Origin: Proteles cristata cristata
Taxonomy: Eukaryota; Chordata; Mammalia; Carnivora; Hyaenidae
Direction: 5' to 3'
Assembly (NCBI GenBank): GCA_017311185.1
Contig: JAESUZ010003182.1
Coordinates: 425,987 to 489,986 of the forward strand
DNA length: 64,000 bases
Under the pieces are notes generated by a model. The model was not told where the DNA came from. It saw nothing but the letters and a program-made list of their open reading frames with translations, and ran no database searches. This document shows, in pieces, positions 57,020 through 64,000 of the stretch (position 1 is the stretch's first letter; each line of letters begins with the position of its first letter). Both the position numbers and the translations under genes were made by a program.

Positions 57020-57482
57020 TTTCTGTTTTGGTTTTGGTAGTTTATGTTTCTAGGAATTTGTCTATTTCTCCCAAATTGCCCATTATATTGGCATATCATT
57101 ACTCATAACATTCTTTTATTGTTGTTTGTATTTCTGCGGTGTTGGTTGTGATCTCTTCTCTTTCATTCTTGATTTTATATATTTGCGTCCTTTGCTTTCA
57201 CTTTTTGCTCAGATTGGGTTGGGGTTTGTCAATTTTGTTAATTCTTTTGAAGAATCAGCTCCTCGTTGCATGGATCTGTCCTACTGTGTTTTAGGTTTGA
57301 TGGCATTGATTTCTGCTCTAGTCTTTATTACTTCCTGTCTTCTGCTGGTTTGGGGTTTTATTTGCTGTTCTTTTTCCAGCTCTTTAAGGTGTAAATTTAA
57401 GTTCAGTATCTGAGGCCTTTCTTCCTTTTTTAGGAAGGCCTGGATTGCTATATATCTTCCTCTTATGACTGCCTTTGCTGCT
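57020..57482 (-). mobile_element. LINE-1 ORF2 fragment, antisense
   Basis: On the minus strand a broken frame contains AAKAVIRGRYIAIQAFLKK, then LNLHLKELEKEQQIKPQTSR and TRAEINAI: the L1 ORF2 segment between endonuclease and reverse transcriptase. Both ends of L1 are missing. It abuts an MLT1-type LTR on the right. Confidence 0.93.
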
Positions 57483-57826
57483 TCCCAGAGGGAAGAACAT
57501 ACCTCTGCCTGGCCTGCCGGAAGGTGGAAAGACCTATAGAACAGAGTCGAGTTGCTCAAGCGCTCCCAGCTGAGGCTCAGCCAGCTTAGCCAGCAGCCAA
57601 CTACCTCCGACCTATGGGCAAATCCAGCCAAGATCAGCAAGGCTGCTGAGTCCATCAGCAGCTGCCTGCAGGTGTGTGAGGGAGGCCCACATAGATCTGC
57701 AGAAACTGGACCAGATCAAGGGGTCCTGCAGATTCAGGGGCTAAGCAAATACTTCTCAGTGTCCACCACTGAAGTTTAGCAGCCTTATTGTGATGGTAGG
57801 CAGCTGATACATGAGATTTCATAATT
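57483..57826 (+). mobile_element. MLT1-type LTR
   Basis: gctgaggctcagccagcttagcc, gggcaaatccagccaagatcagc and the end ccactgaagtttagcagccttattgtgatggtaggcagctgatacatgag, which is the MLT1 terminus. The L1 border at 57482 suggests the start may be trimmed. Confidence 0.65.
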
Positions 57827-58052
57827 TGGGGCACCTGCCTGGATGGCTCAGTCGGTTAAGCGTCCAACTTCGGCTCAGGTCATGATCTCATAGTTCATGA
57901 GCTTGAGCCCTGCATCGGGCTCGTGCCGAGCCTAGAGCTTGCTTCGGATTCTGTGTGTGTGTGTCTCTCTCTCTGCCCCTCGCCCACTCACATTCTGTCT
58001 CTCTCTCTCTCTCTCCCTGTCTCAAAAATAAATATACATTAAGATTTTTTTA
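57827..58052 (+). mobile_element. Carnivore SINE, plus strand
   Basis: ggggcacctgcctggatggctcag head (small insertion), gagcttgagccctgcatcggg, tail caaaaataaatatacatt. Confidence 0.94.
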
Positions 58053-58054
58053 AT

Positions 58055-58264
58055 ATTATACTTTGCATTTCATCAGTAATAATTTGTGAAAACATGTTCC
58101 CTCTTACTATGTAAGTATCTCTGTTATATCCTTGGTGCTACCTCTCAGCCTGAAAAGACCAAAATATTTGCTCTCTGGCTCTTTACAGAATAAGCTTCTT
58201 GACTTCTGTTCTGTAGGATAGTTTGATTGAGATGTTTGATCTGGGAATTTGGTCCTCAGGCCAA
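58055..58264. other. Unassigned short interval between SINEs
   Basis: Nothing recognised. Confidence 0.5.
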
Positions 58265-58280
58265 GAAATGGAAAGAATCA

Positions 58281-58494
58281 GGGGAGCCTGAGTGGCTCAG
58301 TCAGTTAAGTGTCCGACTCTTGATTTTAGCTCAGGTTATGATCTCACAGTTCGTGAGTTCCAGCTCCACACTGGGCTCTGTGCTGACAGTGAGGAGCCTG
58401 CTTGGGATTCTCTCTCCCTCTCTCTCTCTGCTCCTTCCCTGCTCATGCTCACACATCCTCTCTCTTAAAATCAATAAAAAACATTTAAAAAAAG
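58281..58494 (+). mobile_element. Carnivore SINE, plus strand
   Basis: gggagcctgagtggctcagtc head and older ctcttgattttagctcagg variant. Target duplication gaaatggaaagaatca (58265-58280) / gaaatggaatgagtca (58495-58510). Confidence 0.95.
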
Positions 58495-58779
58495 GAAATG
58501 GAATGAGTCAGACTGTTAGCAGCATGAAAGGCCCTCAGAAGACTTCTCATCCAACCTCAGAAACGGCGTTAGACCCTGGGCCTCTGGTCTCCTCGCTCAG
58601 AGCTCACCTACTGCTCTCTAGAGGCTAGGGGCATTTGTCGACAGCCTTCCACCTCTCCAGCTGGAATATTCTTCGTCCCCACAGGCCTCACCAGGCCTCC
58701 CACTCTGTCCCCCCTTCTGAGGGTTCACACTCACTCACGTGGGCATGGATGATTCACGGTCTCTTTCTCCAGCTCCGCC

Positions 58780-59310
58780 CCGAGCCCTCTAAGTGAAATT
58801 TGTGCTGAGTGCCTCTGTGATAATTAAAGAAATCGAGCATTTAAGATGATTTTTCCTGGGGATGATGGAGAAATTCTCTCCCGAAGAGTTTCACGATCTG
58901 GCCTTATTAGAAAGGAGAAATAGAACGGGAGAATTCAAGAGAAAACTCATTTCTTCCCTGAGTGTGTTAATGAGCTAAGCCACAGGAGGCCATGTGTAAG
59001 TTGGGCTGCAAGCGGCCGTAAATTAAATTTATTATGCGCCAAGGGATTCTAATAAACATTACTTAAAAATAGCAACAGACAGTCATTTGTATTATGTCAT
59101 GTGACCTGGTTATGGCGACACTTTTGTGCCTTTGCTATTAATCAGAGTTACTTTGAGAGGCAGTTGGTAAATTCTTTTAGAGCTACTAGCACCTTCCACT
59201 TAATTAAGATTGTTCTGGAAAAGAGCAGAGTGAGTCAAAAATAGTCATAGTGCATATCATTGCACCCTAGAGGCCCTTGTTGCTCATTAGGTGATGCTTG
59301 TTATGCTTTC
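58780..59310. promoter_or_regulatory. Repeat-free AT-rich block (candidate conserved enhancer)
   Basis: About 530 bp without any transposon phrase. Dense in homeodomain and related cores: tgataattaaagaaatcg, gtaaattaaatttattatgcgcc, tgctattaatcagagttac, cacttaattaagattg. A CDX/HOX-like tttattatg lies in the middle. Enhancer function is inference from composition. Confidence 0.4.
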
Positions 59311-59739
59311 CAAGAGGGAGGAATCTGAAAGAGAATGTCAGTGTCCGTAATAAAATCCTAGACCCTGAAAGGTTGGGGTCAGGGGGAAGGGACAGTTGCT
59401 TGAGCAGGGAGGTGTTGCTGAGCCTCGCTGGGACAAAGTGGCCACGGCTTGGGAGGGGACCATGTTAATAATGGCCACCACCTGCACTCCAGCACTCTGA
59501 AGATGCTGGGTGCCCTTTATGGACACAGTACCTAGTATAGACAAAGACCTTTCTCTCATCCTCTGGAACAGGGAAGGGAATGTCCTGGAAATGCCCAAAA
59601 TTATCTTTGGAAAATCCCAATGTGATCTTGTCATTCCCTCATTTAAACTCTCAGAGTCTGCTGCTCTTCCACCTCCCCACCACCTTCCCCCCTGCCTCTC
59701 CACATGCACCCCTGACCCAGGAGGCAGTGCACTCTGGGC

Positions 59740-60140
59740 TTCAGACCTTGGGATACAGAGTCAGACTGATCTTTGTTTGAATTATGGTTCTGCCATTTGC
59801 TGGCTGGGTAACCACCAGCAAGCTACTTATCCCTTGCCTACATTTTCCCATCTATAAAATGGGGATCATCGGGGTGCTTGGGTGACTCCCGGAGGTGAGC
59901 CTCCGACTCCCGATTTCGGCTCAAGTCATGATCTCATGCGTTCGTGGGTTCGAATCCCACGTCACAATCTCAGTGCAGAGCCTGTCTGGCATTCTTTCTC
60001 TCTGCCCCTTCCCGCCTCTCAAAATAAATAAATAGACTTTGAAAAAGAAAATAAAATGGGGATAATCATGCACACAACACAAAGCTGTCATGAGGATTAC
60101 ATAAAATAATCCATGGGGGGCTGGGCATTTGGAAAAGCTC
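59740..60140 (-). repeat. MIR, antisense, split by a SINE
   Basis: Left: tctgccatttgctggctgggtaaccaccagcaagctacttatcc...cccatctataaaatgggg. Right: ataatcatgcacacaacacaaagctgtcatgaggattacataaa. The SINE at 59868-60050 sits between. Confidence 0.85.
59868..60050 (+). mobile_element. Carnivore SINE with canonical B box
   Basis: Head cggggtgcttgggtgactcc, body gtgcagagcctgtctggc, tail caaaataaataaatag. At 59946-59956 it has ggttcgaatcc, a perfect RNA polymerase III B box. Target duplication ataaaatggggat (59854-59866 and 60051-60063). Confidence 0.93.
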
Positions 60141-60159
60141 TCCGGAAGTGTTCAAACAG

Positions 60160-60545
60160 CCACCTGCCTTAGGAGTAGTTCCTTGACAATGTCATTCCCT
60201 TTCATTTCTCTCGTGCACTTCCCTTGGCCCAAACCAACCTCACCCCTTGCTTTGTTTCATTAACGATTTTTCATCCTCCCTGCCTCTCAGCTCAAAAATA
60301 AATGGTCTAAGAAGACTTCCCAGACTCCTGTCTGATTTAGAGACTCCTCTTCTGGGTTCTCGTCACATCCTGGGACATGACGATCCTTGCCTGGGACACT
60401 GGATCCATGCTCCAAATCTTCGATTCCCCTGTTTAGGACTGCCGTGCGTGAGGCTGAGGTCTTTTGGGGCTGACATCATGTCTGGTTTTCCTTTGAGTCC
60501 CAGGGCCTGGTGCAGATTAAGTGTTTAAAAAGTGTCTGCTGAGTA
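60160..60545 (+). repeat. L2-like fragment
   Basis: ttccctttcatttctctcgtgc, aggactgccgtgcgtgaggctgagg, gagtcccagggcctggtgcagattaagtg: L2 3' end-like. Confidence 0.45.
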
Positions 60546-60549
60546 GGAG

Positions 60550-61160
60550 AAGCAGCAGAGAATATTACGCATTTAGGAAATGGGACCCACAAGGACTATG
60601 AGGTAAAGCTGCCTGTCTTAGTTTAGGTTTCCCTGAAAGCAGAGTCAAGGAGTTGGGTGAATGGAATTGATTCTGAAAGAGAAAAGAGGGAGGGAGAGCC
60701 AGACAAGGAGTAAACAGCAGCTATGAGCGAATGATTGGGTTGCTGTGGGCAACTAGGGCTCATCTCTACTGGGTGCCCTCAAGAAGTGTCGTAGAGAGAG
60801 ACTCAAAATTGTTTCTGGGAATTAAGGGGGGCTAGGGCTTGGATCCATTGACTCCCATCGACAGGGGTTAACCCGTCTGTACTTCTGGGCTGCCCTGTAT
60901 GGGGGCCAAGCAAGCACCAGACAGGGGAGCAAAATGAAGCTGGCACTGTAGGTGGGATGAGGCAGTGTGCCCGGGAACTGTTCACTAAGCTGCAGCTGGC
61001 ATCAGACCACAGTCTTATTTCATGCGGTGAGCACTACTATGGTGCCCAGAGTTTAGGAGAGCATGGGCATCTCGACACGTCTAAATCTAGAACCTAAGGA
61101 GGGGTGTGGCATCTCCTTTTGGGTCTCATTTTTTTCATTCCCACCTGCAGGGCAATCTGC
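60550..61160. other. Interspersed-repeat-like sequence, class unclear
   Basis: 60612-61000 begins tgtcttagtttaggtttccctgaaagcagag and has a layout reminiscent of LTR-type repeats. I cannot name it. No gene seen. Confidence 0.4.
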
Positions 61161-61164
61161 TTTC

Positions 61165-61690
61165 TTTTTGGGAATGGCATGTATGGAAGCCAAAATCCAA
61201 GATGGCCCCAGTGATTATTGTCTCCTAGTATTCATGTGCTTCTGTAGCCTCTTCCCACAGTGTATCATGTCTGGTCTGTGTCACCCTTAGAATATGGCGA
61301 AAGTGACAGTGTGTGACCTCTAAAGCTAGGCCATAAAAGTAGCTTGTTTCCTGCAGCTTCCAACTTGGCCTCTTGGATATCTTACTCTGGAGGAAGCCAA
61401 CTGCCACGCCATGAGAGCAGCACTCAAGAAGCTTCATGGAGAAAAAATGAAGACTCATGGCCAACAGCCAGTGCCAACTTGCCAGTCACATGACTGATCC
61501 ATTTTAGAGGAGGCTCTGCCAGCCCCCATCAAGGCTTCACATGGCAGCTGCAATCGACATCTGACTACACCTATCAGGGAGTCCAAGCTGAGCAGCCGAG
61601 CTCCTCCCAGATCCCTGACCTACAGAATCGATGAGCAAAAGGCTATCTTATGCCACCATGTTTGATTTGCCACCATGGTAATGGTAATGG
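61165..61690 (+). mobile_element. MLT1-type LTR
   Basis: Ordered matches: agctaggccataaaagtagc, ggaggaagccaactgccacgcc, atgagagcagcactcaagaagc, ccaacagccagtgccaacttg, gatccctgacctacagaatcgatgagc. Ends near the weak ttatgccaccatgtttg. Confidence 0.75.
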
Positions 61691-61699
61691 AAACGCCAT

Positions 61700-62375
61700 C
61701 TTCTCCATAGCGGGGCCTCAACTTTGCTCTAAAGGGCATAGGTTTCCTCTTACGGCCTTAACAAGATAACCATGTCTCTTCATGGACTGTCTCACCCTCA
61801 ATAAGATTCATACCCATGATGTTTCCATGTAATGCCAACTTACGTAAAAACTAAAGAGGATGGTGGGTGGAAAAGAATTGGGGAGGTAGCCCAGTGTGGT
61901 GGCAGTCACCAAGCCAATTAAAATATGTAATTAATCACTTTTTAGGGTAGACTTGGTCACTGCGGGTGGGCCAAATGCAGAATTAATGTTCTTTCCCTCT
62001 CGGCCTCGAAGCAGGCTGAGAACTTGGGCATAAACTTGGGGAAGGGGAAAATGGCAAAGCTGCTTTGGCCTGCTGGACTGGCCCCAAGGGCAGATCTCAT
62101 AAGCCATGCCCAGTGTCCAGGCCTAAGGAAATGCAGCCTGGTGGATGGATCTGGGAGATTGGCAGCCTCAGTTCTGAAAGGTAGATTGGATAAGACCCCT
62201 GGTGTTCTGTCCTTGATGGACGCTGCACCTAGAGTGGGGGTCTCAGGGCCTCCACCAAAGGAGCCAGTTTTCTAGGACCAGGCCCCGGTCCCTAAAATAA
62301 TGTAGGGACCCAGTCATATAAAATGATATTTACCCGTGTAAAGCAAATTAACATCTTCAGGAGTTGTTTCCCTTT
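61700..62375. other. Unassigned sequence with an AT-rich core
   Basis: 61905-62010 (caagccaattaaaatatgtaattaatcacttttt ... cagaattaatgttc) is a repeat-free AT-rich patch with TAATTAATCA. Rest unrecognised. Confidence 0.45.
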
Positions 62376-62489
62376 CTATATAAAAGGAATGATAGCAGCT
62401 ACTTTGCAGGGTGTCGTATGGATCAAATAAGATAACGTATGTGAAGAGCCTGGCATGTAATAGGTGTTTAATGAAAGGTGGCTAGTATT

Positions 62490-62720
62490 GGCCTTCAAGA
62501 TTAAGCTCATGAGAAGTCGCTTTTATAAGAAGCTCTTTCTGATGACTCCATTTGGAGTTGGCTGTCCCTTCTCTGTGCCCCCAATATCTTGGGCTTACCT
62601 CTCAGCTATACATTATTGTATTATCTGCTCACCCCAGGCTCCCCTACAAGGCTGAGAGTCCTCCAAAGAAGGGACAAATTGTGTTCATTACTGTGTCCCT
62701 GCCTCACAGTAGATCCTCAG
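62490..62720 (+). repeat. L2 3' end fragment
   Basis: agaagctctttctgatgactcc, acattattgtattatctgctc, gaagggacaaattgtgttc, cctcacagtagatcctcag. Confidence 0.7.
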
Positions 62721-63205
62721 TGTGCATCTGTTGCTCTCAACAGAAGTGGTTCTTCTTGGAGAAGCCAGCAGCAGCTATACAGGCTGAACAGCTTAGTACA
62801 GCTTGTAACATATGGAAGGAACCCTTGATGTTTTGGGAACTCCCCATAGGCCACCAAACCTGGGTCCCCTATGCCTCCAGCCCTGTAAAACTATAATTGA
62901 AGCTTATGCTGCATTAACATGACTTGTATCAGGTCTCATGGAAGAGCAGCTGCACTTTGCCTATAATGTGCTACTGACATTTCATTTTCATGGCATCAAT
63001 GTCTCATTATTACTCATCACTTCTGCCACAATAAATACCTGGTTCATGCATTAGGCTTTTCTCCCCATGTGGCACTCTCCTATCTGAAATCGTTCCCAAT
63101 CCTGCCCCGCCCCTCCAACTCAAACACGTGACTCCTGGTCCACTGTTTCTTTCAATGAACTTGGGAAGCAGATATTGGTGATGGTGAAGATGATGATAAA
63201 CAGGA
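62720..63205. other. Unassigned intergenic sequence
   Basis: Nothing recognised. Confidence 0.5.
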
Positions 63206-63400
63206 TGAAGAAGACTAACGCTCATGAACTATGTTCTAGACATGAAGCATGTTATTCTGTTTAATCCTTATCACCCCAAGAGGTAGGTGTCTCTATACTC
63301 ATTTAATAGAAGAGGACTCTGGGGGTTCAGGGAGATGATGACTTGTCCAAGGTCATATAAAAGCCCACACCTGCGGACTCTTTGCCTAGTGCTTCTTTTG
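63205..63400 (+). repeat. MIR copy
   Basis: tctgtttaatccttatcaccccaagaggtagg, actcatttaatagaagagg, acttgtccaaggtcatataaaagcc. Confidence 0.85.
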
Positions 63401-63604
63401 GCTGACTGTTCATGGTGCTCAGTTCTCTCTGACTCCATGGACAGGTGCACATGCCAGGCCCTACTCGTCACACTGAGGTGCTCATGGTTCATGAAGCTCT
63501 GAGCAGTGATGTTTATAAAAGGGGTATGACTATCTTTGATAGAGTGGATGAATAAGGTGAGTGGGGTAACCCAGCATACTTGGAAGAGGGCATGGGCAGA
63601 TCCA

Positions 63605-63800
63605 CACAACAATTATAATGACAAATGTCATTTGTTGAGGACCAATTGGAGCCAGAGCACACACTGAGCAATTGACCTACGTTGTCTTCCTTAGTCCTCA
63701 CAGCTATCCTGTGGGGTAACTATTATTCCCATTTCACAGATGAAAGAACTGAGGCCCAGAGGGATTCCTTAATTTGCATCTCCCCAATGCATAGGCCTGC
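63605..63800 (+). repeat. MIR copy
   Basis: cagctatcctgtggggtaactattattcccatttcacagatgaaagaactgaggcccagaggg, the MIR core nearly intact. Confidence 0.9.
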
Positions 63801-64000
63801 TCTTCCCTATCCCTAGGCCTAGATCTCTCTTATGCCTCCTTCTCTGTCTGGTTCACTCCTGGTCACACAGATAAAAAGGGGAGGAGATTTTATTTGATTC
63901 CCTATGTGTCAAATAATTAAGAAAGAAAGAAGTCAGTAGGAACAGACTCAGAGATACCAAGATGTTAGAATTAGCAGACAAGTACGTTGGAGAAGCTGTT

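Noticed and set aside
46141..64000. A second gene to the right of the CpG island
   Set aside because: No exon with paired splice sites and a recognisable protein was seen; open frames there come from repeats or chance.

Overview
This is vertebrate, specifically mammalian, nuclear DNA. The carnivore group is recognisable from about twenty copies of a tRNA-Lys-derived SINE whose consensus (head gcgcctgggtggctcagtc, body gagcctggagcctgcttc, tail aataaataaac) is typical of cats (Felidae) rather than dogs. A LINE-1 3' end in the carnivore style is also present. There are no bacterial-type operons: coding content is tiny and most open frames are chance frames in GC-rich or low-complexity sequence.

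One protein-coding gene can be supported: PRIMA1 (proline-rich membrane anchor 1), on the minus strand. Its coding exon with the start codon and signal peptide is at 44125-44252. The exon encoding the proline-rich attachment domain is at 37024-37159. A likely non-coding first exon ends at 45099 inside a CpG island (about 44040-46140). The transmembrane and cytoplasmic exons were not found, so they must lie left of base 1; positions 1-37023 are therefore intron 3 (incomplete). PRIMA1 tethers acetylcholinesterase and butyrylcholinesterase tetramers to neuronal membranes.

Layout: 1-37023 is intron 3, carrying SINEs, two L1 pieces, one MST-type and one MLT1-type LTR, hAT-Charlie-type DNA transposon fossils and many L2/MIR fragments. 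37160-44124 is intron 2, with L2/MIR pieces, a (CA)n tract, a G-run cluster and an AT-rich candidate regulatory block. 44125-46140 is the promoter CpG island. 46141-64000 is 5' intergenic sequence with a decayed ERVL-like provirus (about 47580-50385), a dense SINE cluster, an antisense L1 piece, two more MLT1-type LTRs and several repeat-free AT-rich blocks that may be conserved regulatory elements.

No new gene system, CRISPR array or toxin system is visible. The most interesting material is the arrangement of PRIMA1 with its promoter, the nested insertion chronology, a 14.6 kb zone without SINEs around the promoter and first coding exons, and several candidate non-coding regulatory blocks. 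Family names of repeats come from recognition by eye, not a database search.
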